DNA of 8,948 nucleotides from Halobacteria archaeon (GTDB lineage: Bacteria; Pseudomonadota; Gammaproteobacteria; UBA9214). Each line of letters begins with the position of its first letter. Position 1 is the stretch's first letter. The position numbers and the translations under genes were made by a program. Shown in pieces: positions 1 through 7,003 of the stretch. The notes beneath the pieces were generated by a model. The model saw nothing but the letters and a program-made list of their open reading frames with translations. It made no database searches and was not told the DNA's origin. The DNA lies in assembly GCA_013041945.1 (NCBI GenBank), contig JABDRC010000045.1:1-8948 (forward strand), in the 5' to 3' direction.

Positions 1-498
1 GAAACGCGGCCATGGCTGCAGGGCGCCCGCCTGACGGCCTGGGAACTGGTGCAGGATGCCATCCCGGTGACGCTGATCACCGACAACGCCGCGTCTGCCC
101 TGATGCAGGCCGGCAAGGTGCAGTGGGTGATCACCGGCGCTGACCGGGTCACGGCCAATGGCGACGTCATCAACAAGATCGGTACCAGTCAGCTGGCCGT
201 CAGCTGCCGCCACTACGGTGTGCGGATGATGGTCGTGGCGCCCTTGTCGACGCTCGATATGTCCATCGCGGAGGGCAGCCGGGTGGCCATCGAACAGCGC
301 CCGCCCGGTGAAATACTTGAATTTGCCGGTCAGCCGGTCGCGGCGGCCGGGGCCCGGGCCTGGAACCCGGTATTCGACGTGACCCCGGCCGGGCTGGTCG
401 ATTACCTGGTCACCGAGGCCGGCGTGGTGGCCGCTCCGGACAGAGATAAACTGCTGGCCCTGGTCGGGACGCCGGGTCAGGGACAATCCACGCCCTGA
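1..498 (+). CDS. mtnA: S-methyl-5-thioribose-1-phosphate isomerase, C-terminal part (5' end outside window)
   Basis: This enzyme isomerises methylthioribose-1-phosphate to methylthioribulose-1-phosphate in the cytoplasmic methionine salvage pathway. The reading frame is open from base 1, starting ETRPWLQGARLTAWEL, and ends with TGA at 496-498, so 165 residues are visible. Family proteins are about 350 residues, so roughly the N-terminal half is missing and no start can be assigned; a GTG at 49 is internal to conserved sequence. Visible family signatures are ETRP..QGARLTAWEL at 1-16, TLITDN at 24-29, GADRV..NGDVINKIGT with the likely catalytic Asp at visible residue 48, and APLSTLD followed by the E.RPP.E segment. 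The catalytic Cys lies upstream of the window. mtnA directly before gyrA is also seen in pseudomonads. A related eIF-2B-like aldose isomerase is the only alternative, and the motifs favour MtnA. Confidence 0.93.
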   Translation, partial: ETRPWLQGARLTAWELVQDAIPVTLITDNAASALMQAGKVQWVITGADRVTANGDVINKIGTSQLAVSCRHYGVRMMVVAPLSTLDMSIAEGSRVAIEQRPPGEILEFAGQPVAAAGARAWNPVFDVTPAGLVDYLVTEAGVVAAPDRDKLLALVGTPGQGQSTP

Positions 499-575
499 TT
501 TGGCCAAATACTCCGCAGACGGCCTCAGTGCCGCCTGAAATCGATATTTCCCAGGTGTAGTGGGGGAGTGGGCTG

Positions 576-584
576 TGCTAAAAT
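576..584 (+). promoter_or_regulatory. Extended -10 promoter candidate for gyrA
   Basis: TG-C-TAAAAT at 576-584 fits the extended -10 consensus TGnTATAAT with one mismatch in the hexamer. No good -35 box lies 16-18 bases upstream (TGTAGT at 556-561 is the closest), which is common for extended -10 promoters. A start near 591 would give a leader of about 80 bases before the gyrA ATG. It is the best sigma70-like site in the 171-base mtnA-gyrA spacer. This is inferred from sequence only. Confidence 0.5.
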
Positions 585-669
585 GGCCGGTCTTTAATGC
601 TGTGATTGCCGCCAGAGGCGAAATGCAGCATCTGCATATATCCAAAGGAACCGGATTTAACCCGTCCAG

Positions 670-3222
670 ATGACCGATTTCGCCAAAGAAGTCCTGCCCG
701 TCAATCTCGAAGACGAGATGAAGCAGTCCTACCTCGATTACGCCATGAGCGTGATCGTCGGGCGCGCGCTGCCGGATGTCCGCGATGGCCTCAAGCCGGT
801 CCATCGCCGTGCGCTGTTTGCCATGAGCGAGCTGGGCAACGACTGGAACAAACCCTACAAGAAATCGGCCCGCATTGTTGGTGATGTCATCGGCAAGTAT
901 CACCCGCACGGCGATACCGCCGTGTATGACACTATCGTGCGCATGGCGCAGCCGTTCTCGCTGCGCTACATGCTGGTCGACGGGCAGGGCAACTTCGGTT
1001 CGGTGGATGGCGATTCGCCGGCGGCCATGCGTTATACCGAAGTGCGCATGGCGAAGATCGCGCACGAGCTGATTGCCGATCTCGACAAGGAAACCGTCGA
1101 CTTCATTCCCAACTACGACGAGACGGAACACGAACCCTCGGTGTTTCCGACGCGCGTCCCGAACCTGCTGGTCAACGGGGCTGCCGGCATCGCGGTGGGC
1201 ATGGCGACCAATGTCCCGCCGCACAACCTCGGCGAGATCATCAATGCCTGCCTGGCGCTGATCGAGAATCCGGACATCGACATCAACGGCCTGATGCAGC
1301 ATGTGCCAGGTCCGGATTTCCCGACCGCCGGCATCATCAACGGTGTGCGCGGCATTCACGAGGCCTACCGGACCGGCCGCGGCCGCATCCACATCCGTGC
1401 CCTCAGTCATATCGAGGGCGACGACAGCAAGGGCCGGCAGCGGATCGTGATCACCGAGTTGCCTTACCAGGTGAACAAGGCGCGGCTGCTGGAAAAGATC
1501 GCCGAGCTGGTCAAGGACAAGAAGATCGAGGGCATCTCCGGGCTGCGCGACGAATCTGACAAGGACGGCATGCGCATGGTGGTCGACCTCAAGCGCGGCG
1601 AGGTGGCCGAGGTAGTGCTGAACAACCTCTACCAGCATACCCAGCTGCAGAACGTGTTCGGCATCAACATGGTGGCGCTGGTTGACGGCCGTCCGCAGCT
1701 GCTGAACCTCAAGCAGTGCCTGGAGGCCTTTGTTCGCCACCGCCGCGACGTGGTCACGCGGCGCACGGTATTCGAACTGCGCAAGGCACGCCAGCGCGCC
1801 CATATCCTGGAAGGCCTGGCCGTGGCGCTGTCGAATATCGACGAGGTCATCCGCCTGATCAAGACCTCGTCCAACCGCGCCCAGGCGAAGCAGGCGCTGA
1901 TGGAGCGCAGCTGGGAGCCGGGCATGGTCTCCGGCATGCTGGAGCGGGCCGGCGCCAGCGCCTCGCGACCGGATGACCTGGCCGACGGCTTCGGCCTGAT
2001 CGACGACGGTTACCGCCTGTCCGACCGGCAAACGCAGGCAATCCTCGAATTGCGCCTGCACCAGCTGACCGGACTGGAGCAGGACAAGATCGTCAACGAG
2101 TACCGCGAACTGCTTGACCTGATCGACGATTTGCTCGCCATTCTCGAAAGCCCGGACCACCTGATGGAAGTGATCCGCGGCGAACTCACCGAGCTGCGCG
2201 AGCAGTTTGCCGACGAGCGTCGTACCGAAATAATGACGGACCACCTCGACCTCGCCATCGAGGACCTGATCAGCGAGGAAGACGTGGTGGTGACCCTGTC
2301 GCATGCGGGTTATGCGAAGTCGCAACCGCTGTCCGATTACCGTGCGCAACGACGCGGCGGCCGTGGCAAGACGGCGGCCGGTGTGCGCGAAGAGGATTTC
2401 ATCGACAAGCTGTTTATCGCCAGTACGCATGACACCATCCTGTGTTTCTCGAGTCGCGGCAAGGCGTATTGGCTGAAGGTCTACGAATTGCCGCAGGCCG
2501 GTCGCATGGCGCGCGGGAAGCCGATCGTGAACCTGTTGCCGCTGGAAAACGGTGAGCGCATCAACGCGATCCTGCCAATCCGCGAGTTCTCGGCCGACCA
2601 TTTTGTCTTCATGGCCACGGCCGGCGGCACGGTGAAGAAAACCGCGCTGTCAGGTTTCTCGCGTCCACGCGCGAATGGCATCATCGCCATCGACCTGCGA
2701 GACAACGATTACCTGATCGATGTGGCAATTACCGATGGTAAAAAGGACATCATGCTGTTCAGCGACGCGGGCAAGGTAATCCGCTTCGGTGAGGGCGATG
2801 TGCGGCCGATGGGGCGCACTGCCTGCGGTGTGCGTGGCATCAAGCTGCCGAAAGGCGGGCGTGTCATCTCCCTGATCATTGCCAGTGACAGCCCGGTGCT
2901 GACCGCGACCGAAAACGGCTACGGCAAGCGCACGGCGGCTGACGACTACCCGGTCTACGGCCGCGGCGGACAGGGCGTTATTGCCATCCAGGTCACTGAT
3001 CGCAACGGTGCGGTAGTGGGCGCGGTGCCGGCCGACGACAATGACGAGGTCATGCTGATCAGCAGTGGCGGCACGCTGGTCAGGACGCGGGTGAACGAAA
3101 TTTCCGTGATGGGCCGCAACACCCAGGGTGTACGGCTGATCTCGCTTGCCAATGACGAGGTCCTCGTCGGTATCGAGCGCATTCTCGAGGAGCAGGACGA
3201 TGATGAGGCGCAGGCTGAGTAG
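670..3222 (+). CDS. gyrA: DNA gyrase subunit A
   Basis: GyrA is the DNA breaking-and-rejoining subunit of gyrase (A2B2), which introduces negative supercoils using ATP hydrolysed by GyrB. The 850-residue product is close to E. coli GyrA (875). The N-terminus (PVNLEDEMKQSYLDYAMSVI) and the whole winged-helix/tower region are easily recognised. The catalytic Tyr is Y122 in AAMRYTE. The quinolone-determining region contains KYHPHGDTAVYD, with Thr at 83 and Asp at 87. The C-terminal pinwheel domain carries the GyrA box QRRGGRG at 560-566, which separates gyrase from topoisomerase IV ParC, and the protein ends in an acidic tail. ATG 670 is the only plausible start because an in-frame TAA lies at 658-660. 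The only purine-rich stretch (AAAGGAA, 644-650) is about 20 bases upstream, so the Shine-Dalgarno site is poor. It is probably transcribed from the extended -10 site upstream. Confidence 0.98.
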   Translation: MTDFAKEVLPVNLEDEMKQSYLDYAMSVIVGRALPDVRDGLKPVHRRALFAMSELGNDWNKPYKKSARIVGDVIGKYHPHGDTAVYDTIVRMAQPFSLRYMLVDGQGNFGSVDGDSPAAMRYTEVRMAKIAHELIADLDKETVDFIPNYDETEHEPSVFPTRVPNLLVNGAAGIAVGMATNVPPHNLGEIINACLALIENPDIDINGLMQHVPGPDFPTAGIINGVRGIHEAYRTGRGRIHIRALSHIEGDDSKGRQRIVITELPYQVNKARLLEKIAELVKDKKIEGISGLRDESDKDGMRMVVDLKRGEVAEVVLNNLYQHTQLQNVFGINMVALVDGRPQLLNLKQCLEAFVRHRRDVVTRRTVFELRKARQRAHILEGLAVALSNIDEVIRLIKTSSNRAQAKQALMERSWEPGMVSGMLERAGASASRPDDLADGFGLIDDGYRLSDRQTQAILELRLHQLTGLEQDKIVNEYRELLDLIDDLLAILESPDHLMEVIRGELTELREQFADERRTEIMTDHLDLAIEDLISEEDVVVTLSHAGYAKSQPLSDYRAQRRGGRGKTAAGVREEDFIDKLFIASTHDTILCFSSRGKAYWLKVYELPQAGRMARGKPIVNLLPLENGERINAILPIREFSADHFVFMATAGGTVKKTALSGFSRPRANGIIAIDLRDNDYLIDVAITDGKKDIMLFSDAGKVIRFGEGDVRPMGRTACGVRGIKLPKGGRVISLIIASDSPVLTATENGYGKRTAADDYPVYGRGGQGVIAIQVTDRNGAVVGAVPADDNDEVMLISSGGTLVRTRVNEISVMGRNTQGVRLISLANDEVLVGIERILEEQDDDEAQAE

Positions 3223-3261
3223 ATTGAAATGCGCAAGAGACCTCTGAATGAATACAGGGAA

Positions 3262-3360
3262 TTCCTTCTTCCTCCGGGAGAAGGCCGGGATGAGGGGATT
3301 TATTCAGGCAGTTATTCTGATCCCCTTTCCCCGATCCTCTCCGGAAGGGAGAGGGGGTTG
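3262..3360. repeat. Inverted pair of CTC/GAG-rich intergenic repeats
   Basis: Two similar elements face each other in the 152-base gyrA-serC gap. The first, about 3262-3298, runs from a CTTCCTCCGGGAG core to GGGATGAGGGGA. The second, about 3321-3360, is on the opposite strand: its reverse complement has a CTCCCTTCCGGAGAGG core and ends GGGGAAAGGGGA. The last 20 bases of the two copies match at about 14 positions. Each can fold by itself: CCTTCT (3264-3269) pairs with AGAAGG (3279-3284), and CCTCTCC (3336-3342) pairs with GGAGAGG (3348-3354). The core resembles the CTCTCC..GGAGAGG palindromic repeats scattered in many proteobacterial genomes. No T-run follows either hairpin, so a standard intrinsic terminator is unlikely, though RNA stabilisation or transcript attenuation between gyrA and serC is possible. 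Confidence 0.6.
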
Positions 3361-3362
3361 CC

Positions 3363-3366
3363 GGAG
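3363..3366 (+). promoter_or_regulatory. Ribosome binding site deciding the serC GTG start
   Basis: GGAG lies 8 bases before the GTG at 3375, an ideal spacing. It supports this non-ATG start, which also gives the family N-terminus ATVYNFSAGPAMLP. The site abuts the downstream end of the repeat pair. Confidence 0.7.
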
Positions 3367-3374
3367 TACTGACA

Positions 3375-4457
3375 GTGGCGACTGTATACAATTTCAGTGC
3401 CGGCCCCGCCATGTTGCCGGTGCCCGTCATGGCGCAGGCGCGCGAGGAACTGCTCGACTGGCACGCCACCGGCATGTCGGTGATGGAAATGAGCCACCGC
3501 AGCAAGGAATACCTGTCGATCGCGTCGCAGGCGGAAGCGGACCTGCGCGGCCTGCTCGAGATTCCCGACGACTACCATGTGCTGTTTCTGCAGGGTGGTG
3601 CCACCAGCCAGTTCGCGATGGTGCCGCACAACCTGCTGCGGGGGAAGACGGGGGCCGATTACATCAACACCGGCGCATGGTCGAAGAAGGCGATCAAGGA
3701 GGCGCGGCGTTACTGTGATGTGAATGTCGCCGCCGATTCCGATGACACGAATTACAGCACTATTCCCGACCGGGCCGAATGGCGTCTCGACGACAATGCC
3801 GCCTACGTACACTACACCCCGAACGAGACCATCGGCGGGGTCGAGTTTCATTCCATCCCGGATACCGGTGATGTGCCGCTGGTCGCCGACATGTCATCCA
3901 CCATCCTGTCGCGTCCCCTTGACGTGGCTCACTTCGGTGTCATCTATGCCGGCGCGCAGAAAAATATCGGGCCGGCCGGCCTGACCGTGGTGATCGTGCG
4001 TAATGACCTGGTCGGCGAGACGCTGGATTTCACGCCCACCATGTTCGACTACAAGGCGCATGCCGATAGCGGCTCCATGCTGAATACACCGCCGACCTTT
4101 GCCTGGTACCTGGCCGGGCTGGTATTCAAATGGATAGCGGACCAGGGAGGACTGGTCGCCATGGCGGAAATCAACCGGCGCAAGTCCCGGCGCCTGTATG
4201 ACGCGGTCGACGCATCCGCTTTTTATGCCAGCCCGGTCGACCCGGACTGCCGCTCCTGGATGAACGTGCCGTTTACCCTGGCCGATGACGGTCTGGATGG
4301 GGAGTTCCTGGCACAGGCAAAATCGGCGGGCCTGCTGAACCTCAAGGGGCATCGCTCGGTAGGCGGCATGCGCGCGAGCATTTACAATGCCATGCCGGAA
4401 GAGGGCGTCGCTGCCCTGATCGATTTCATGGCCGAATTTGAACGCACAAGGGCTTAG
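3375..4457 (+). CDS. serC: Phosphoserine aminotransferase
   Basis: SerC transfers the amino group of glutamate to 3-phosphohydroxypyruvate to make phosphoserine, and in PLP synthesis acts on 3-hydroxy-4-phosphohydroxy-2-oxobutanoate. The product has 360 residues, the normal length for this class V, PLP-dependent, fold-type I enzyme. The sequence shows NFSAGPAMLP at 6-15, SHRSKE at 40-45 (phosphate-binding His/Arg), W102 stacking on PLP, NET at 150-152, VADMSSTILSRP with Asp172 for the pyridine nitrogen, and YAGAQKNIGPAG with Schiff-base Lys196. The end (GHRSVGGMRASIYNAMP) is typical. The GTG start has a good GGAG site. It precedes a serA-type gene, so two successive serine-synthesis steps are adjacent, and it keeps the gyrA-serC order of many gammaproteobacteria. 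Codon use and GC match the neighbours. Confidence 0.97.
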   Translation: MATVYNFSAGPAMLPVPVMAQAREELLDWHATGMSVMEMSHRSKEYLSIASQAEADLRGLLEIPDDYHVLFLQGGATSQFAMVPHNLLRGKTGADYINTGAWSKKAIKEARRYCDVNVAADSDDTNYSTIPDRAEWRLDDNAAYVHYTPNETIGGVEFHSIPDTGDVPLVADMSSTILSRPLDVAHFGVIYAGAQKNIGPAGLTVVIVRNDLVGETLDFTPTMFDYKAHADSGSMLNTPPTFAWYLAGLVFKWIADQGGLVAMAEINRRKSRRLYDAVDASAFYASPVDPDCRSWMNVPFTLADDGLDGEFLAQAKSAGLLNLKGHRSVGGMRASIYNAMPEEGVAALIDFMAEFERTRA

Positions 4458-4489
4458 AAGTTTTCATTACCCGGTTTCAATAAAATACT

Positions 4490-4592
4490 GCCACAGAGGG
4501 CACAGAGAAATAACTATATTTCCGGGAGATGCAGTGCAGGCGGAATATAATTTCTGTTTCACATGCTCTTTGAGCTCTGTGTTCTCTGTGGC
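4490..4592. repeat. Large imperfect palindrome with CCACAGAG-type arms
   Basis: The outer arms are GCCACAGAGGGCACAGAG (4490-4507) and CTCTGTGTTCTCTGTGGC (4575-4592), which pair at 16 of 18 positions. Each arm is itself two near-identical 9-mers ending in CACAGAG. An inner stem, TATATTTCCG (4515-4524) against CGGAATATA (4541-4549), continues the pairing around a 16-base apical segment. The right arm carries about 19 extra bases (roughly 4556-4574), giving one bulge. AT-rich flanks (ATAAAATACT on the left; ATAAAAATCAT on the right, read on the minus strand) extend the symmetry weakly. The element fills most of the serC-serA gap, and a third single copy lies at 7004-7021. CACAGAG-type intergenic repeats occur in many environmental bacteria. 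No transposase is present. Confidence 0.75.
4546..4551 (+). promoter_or_regulatory. Consensus -10 hexamer inside the palindrome
   Basis: A perfect TATAAT sits in the descending inner stem of the repeat, 66 bases before the serA ATG. No recognisable -35 box lies 16-18 bases upstream (CGGGAG at 17) and there is no extended -10 TG. It could drive serA if an activator helps, or be a chance AT-rich match. Confidence 0.2.
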
Positions 4593-4617
4593 GATATGAT
4601 TTTTATACAGTACTGAT

Positions 4618-5781
4618 ATGAAGAAGATTCTCACACTTAACAATATCTCGCCGGTCGGGCTGGAGCATTTCCCGCGCGATGCCTACGAGGTCGCTTCGGA
4701 GATCCAGCACCCGGACGCAATTCTCCTGCGTTCGCACAACATGCATGACATGGAGGTGCCGCCTTCGGTCCAGGCCATCGGCCGTGCCGGTGCGGGCGTC
4801 AACAATATCCCGGTCAAGCACATGAGCGAGGGCGGTATTGCCGTGTTCAATGCGCCCGGTGCCAACGCCAATGCGGTCAAGGAACTGGTCATCGCCGGTA
4901 TGCTGATCGGCTCGCGCAACCTCTGCCAGGCATGGGATTTCGCGCGCCGGCTGGAGGGCGACGATGCGTCTATCCACAAGGCGGTCGAGGCCGGCAAGAA
5001 ACAGTTCGTCGGTTTCGAATTGCCGGGTAAAACGCTGGGCGTTGTCGGCCTCGGCGCCATCGGCGTGCAGGTCGCGAACGGGGCGCTGGCCCAGGGTATG
5101 AACGTGACCGGTTTCGATCCGGACATCACGGTCAAGCGTGCCTGGGAAATGTCATCGCAGGTTCGCCAGGCGGCCAGCATCGAGGAACTGCTCGCCAGCG
5201 TGGACTACGTGACCTTCCATGTGCCGCTGGTCGATGCGACGCGTGACATGATCAACAGGGAACGCCTGAAGCTGGCGCGCAAGAACCTCGTCATACTGAA
5301 TTTCTCGCGCGACGGGGTGGTTGACGATGCGGCCGTCGTCGAGGCAATCGACGATGGCCGGGTGTATGCCTACATCTGTGACTTCCCGAACAACCTGATC
5401 AAGGACCATCCTCGCGTGGTGGCGCTGCCGCATCTCGGTGCGTCGACCCGGCAGGCCGAGGAAAACTGTGCGGTGATGGTGGTCGAACAGGTGCGCGAGT
5501 ACCTGGAGAACGGCAATGTGCGCAATTCGGTCAACTTCCCCGAAATGTTCATGGCCCGTAACGGCGATTTCCGCGTCGCCATCGCCAATGCAAACGTGCC
5601 CAACATGCTGGGCCAGATCTCGACCTGCATGGCGGATGCCGGCCTGAATATTCTTGACATGCTGAACAAGTCGCGCGGCGAGCTCGCCTACACGCTGGTC
5701 GATGTCGACACCGCGCTGTCCGGGGATTGTGTCGAGCGGATTGCCGCGATCGACGGTGTCCTGAATGTGCGCGTCCTGTAG
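4618..5781 (+). CDS. serA: D-3-phosphoglycerate dehydrogenase, short ACT-domain type
   Basis: The predicted role is NAD-dependent oxidation of 3-phosphoglycerate to 3-phosphohydroxypyruvate, the substrate of SerC next door. The 387-residue product is shorter than E. coli SerA (410). Domains in order are an N-terminal substrate-binding half (GRAGAGVNNI at 55-64), a Rossmann domain (GLGAIG at 144-149, Asp167 after the second strand, consistent with NAD), and a C-terminal ACT domain from about 319 that may sense serine. Arg231 (NFSRDG) and His272 (PHLGAST) match the family's catalytic Arg and His. The usual D-V-F-x-x-E-P motif reads CDFPNNL at 254-260, so the catalytic Glu is not at its expected place. 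An in-frame TGA at 4597 makes ATG 4618 the first possible start, with no Shine-Dalgarno before it. Another 2-hydroxyacid dehydrogenase activity is possible, but the SerC neighbour and ACT domain favour serine synthesis. Confidence 0.85.
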   Translation: MKKILTLNNISPVGLEHFPRDAYEVASEIQHPDAILLRSHNMHDMEVPPSVQAIGRAGAGVNNIPVKHMSEGGIAVFNAPGANANAVKELVIAGMLIGSRNLCQAWDFARRLEGDDASIHKAVEAGKKQFVGFELPGKTLGVVGLGAIGVQVANGALAQGMNVTGFDPDITVKRAWEMSSQVRQAASIEELLASVDYVTFHVPLVDATRDMINRERLKLARKNLVILNFSRDGVVDDAAVVEAIDDGRVYAYICDFPNNLIKDHPRVVALPHLGASTRQAEENCAVMVVEQVREYLENGNVRNSVNFPEMFMARNGDFRVAIANANVPNMLGQISTCMADAGLNILDMLNKSRGELAYTLVDVDTALSGDCVERIAAIDGVLNVRVL

Positions 5782-5811
5782 GCGCCGCACAGCAACAGGG
5801 AGTTGCTTACT

Positions 5812-5841
5812 GTGACGCGTTCCGGCCTGATGCGTTATTAT
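5812..5841 (+). promoter_or_regulatory. Candidate sigma70 promoter for pheA
   Basis: GTGACG (5812-5817, four of six to TTGACA) and TATTAT (5836-5841, five of six to TATAAT) are 18 bases apart in the 98-base serA-pheA spacer. A start near 5848 would leave about 30 bases of leader before the pheA ATG. This is inferred from sequence only. Confidence 0.35.
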
Positions 5842-5879
5842 GACTGTTTCGAACTATTACTGATAACTGGTTGATATTC

Positions 5880-6962
5880 ATGAGTACTGACGACAAGTTG
5901 TCTGAATTGCGCGCGCGCATCGATGCACTGGACGAACAGATCCAGGCGCTGATCAACGAGCGTGCCGCATGCGCGCAGGCGGTTGCCGGTGTCAAGCTGG
6001 AGGCGGACGAAGATACGCATTTCTATCGTCCCGAGCGCGAGGTCGCCATCCTGCGCAGGGTCAGCGAACGCAATACCGGTCCGTTGCCGGACGAGGAAAT
6101 GGCGCGGCTGTTCCGCGAAATCATGTCGGCCTGCCTGGCGCTGGAAAAACCGCTGACCATTGCCTACCTCGGTCCCGAGGGCACCTTTACCCAGTCGGCC
6201 GCCCTGAAACAGTTCGGCCACTCGGTTGAAACGGTTGCGCTGGACGGTATCGACGATGTGTTCCGCGAGGTCGAGGCGGGTGCGGCCGACTATGGCGTGG
6301 TGCCGGTCGAGAATTCCACCGAGGGCGTGGTGCGCCACACGCTCGACCTGTTCCAGAACTCGCCGCTGCACGTCTGCGGCGAGGTGCAGCTGCGCATTCA
6401 TCATCACCTGCTGGTGCGTGATGACGATTTGCCGGTCACGCAGGTGCTGGCACACCAGCAGGCGCTGGCACAGTGCCGCGCCTGGCTGGAGGCAAACCTG
6501 CCCGATGCGGTGCACGTGGCGGTCGCCAGCAATGCGGAGGCCGCCCGGCTGGCAAGTGAGACGGAAGGTGCGGCGGCAATCGCAAGCGAGACCGCTGCCG
6601 AACTTTACGGACTGGTCATTCGCGATCGCAATATCGAGGACGAGCCGGACAACACCACGCGATTCCTCGTCATCGGCAGGCAGGCCGCGCTGCCCAGTGG
6701 CAACGACCTGACCTCGCTGCTCATCTCGGTGCGCAACAAGCCGGGAATCCTCTACCAGATGCTGCAGCATATCGCCCGGCACGGCGTCAGCATGACGCGT
6801 ATCGAATCGCGTCCCTCGCGACAGGGGATTTGGGAATACCTGTTCTACATCGATGTGGAAGGTCACCAGGAGGATCCCACGGTGGCCGCGGCACTGGCAG
6901 ACCTGGAGAACGAGGCACTGGTCGTCAAGGTGCTGGGGTCCTATCCGCGGGCGGTGATTTGA
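5880..6962 (+). CDS. pheA: Bifunctional chorismate mutase / prephenate dehydratase (P-protein)
   Basis: It converts chorismate to prephenate and then to phenylpyruvate, the committed route to phenylalanine. The 360-residue product has three parts. The AroQ chorismate mutase is at about 1-90, with Arg11, Arg28 and Lys39 at the active-site positions of E. coli and YRPERE at 49-54. Prephenate dehydratase spans about 92-270, with YLGPEGTFTQSAA, VVPVENSTEG at 140-149 and the NTTRF motif at 258-262 carrying the catalytic Thr. A C-terminal ACT domain from about 280 contains NKPGILY and ESRPSR (309-314), expected to bind phenylalanine for feedback inhibition. ATG 5880 (MSTDDKLSELRARID) is preferred over an in-frame TTG at 5871; neither has a strong Shine-Dalgarno. 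It sits in the conserved serC-pheA-hisC-tyrA cluster, followed by a 183-base repeat-rich gap. Confidence 0.96.
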   Translation: MSTDDKLSELRARIDALDEQIQALINERAACAQAVAGVKLEADEDTHFYRPEREVAILRRVSERNTGPLPDEEMARLFREIMSACLALEKPLTIAYLGPEGTFTQSAALKQFGHSVETVALDGIDDVFREVEAGAADYGVVPVENSTEGVVRHTLDLFQNSPLHVCGEVQLRIHHHLLVRDDDLPVTQVLAHQQALAQCRAWLEANLPDAVHVAVASNAEAARLASETEGAAAIASETAAELYGLVIRDRNIEDEPDNTTRFLVIGRQAALPSGNDLTSLLISVRNKPGILYQMLQHIARHGVSMTRIESRPSRQGIWEYLFYIDVEGHQEDPTVAAALADLENEALVVKVLGSYPRAVI

Positions 6963-7003
6963 TTGCATATAAATACTCTGCTCGGCAGCGTAAAAAAGAA
7001 AAC

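Noticed and set aside
498..509. Perfect 12-base palindrome ATTTGGCCAAAT at the mtnA stop
   Set aside because: It has no loop to form a stable hairpin, no T-run and no recognised operator. One such short palindrome can be chance.
606..884. 92-codon + strand frame overlapping the gyrA start
   Set aside because: It is in a different frame over conserved gyrA codons, and its Arg/Pro-rich product is typical of out-of-frame high-GC translation.
880..930. Thr83 in GyrA considered as a quinolone-resistance change
   Set aside because: Thr is the normal residue at this position in several gammaproteobacteria such as Pseudomonas, and Asp87 is unchanged. Nothing indicates selected resistance.
3336..3354. 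CCTCTCC/GGAGAGG stem considered as the gyrA intrinsic terminator
   Set aside because: It is followed by GGGGTTG rather than a T-run on the + strand, and there is no T-run on the other strand. It fits the repeat family better.
5152..5790. 212-codon minus-strand frame opposite serA
   Set aside because: It is an antisense shadow of the conserved dehydrogenase, with no family motif.
5791..5807. Hairpin AGCAAC-loop-GTTGCT just after serA considered as a terminator
   Set aside because: The stem is only 6 bp and the following bases (TACTGTGACG) lack a T-run, so intrinsic termination is unlikely.
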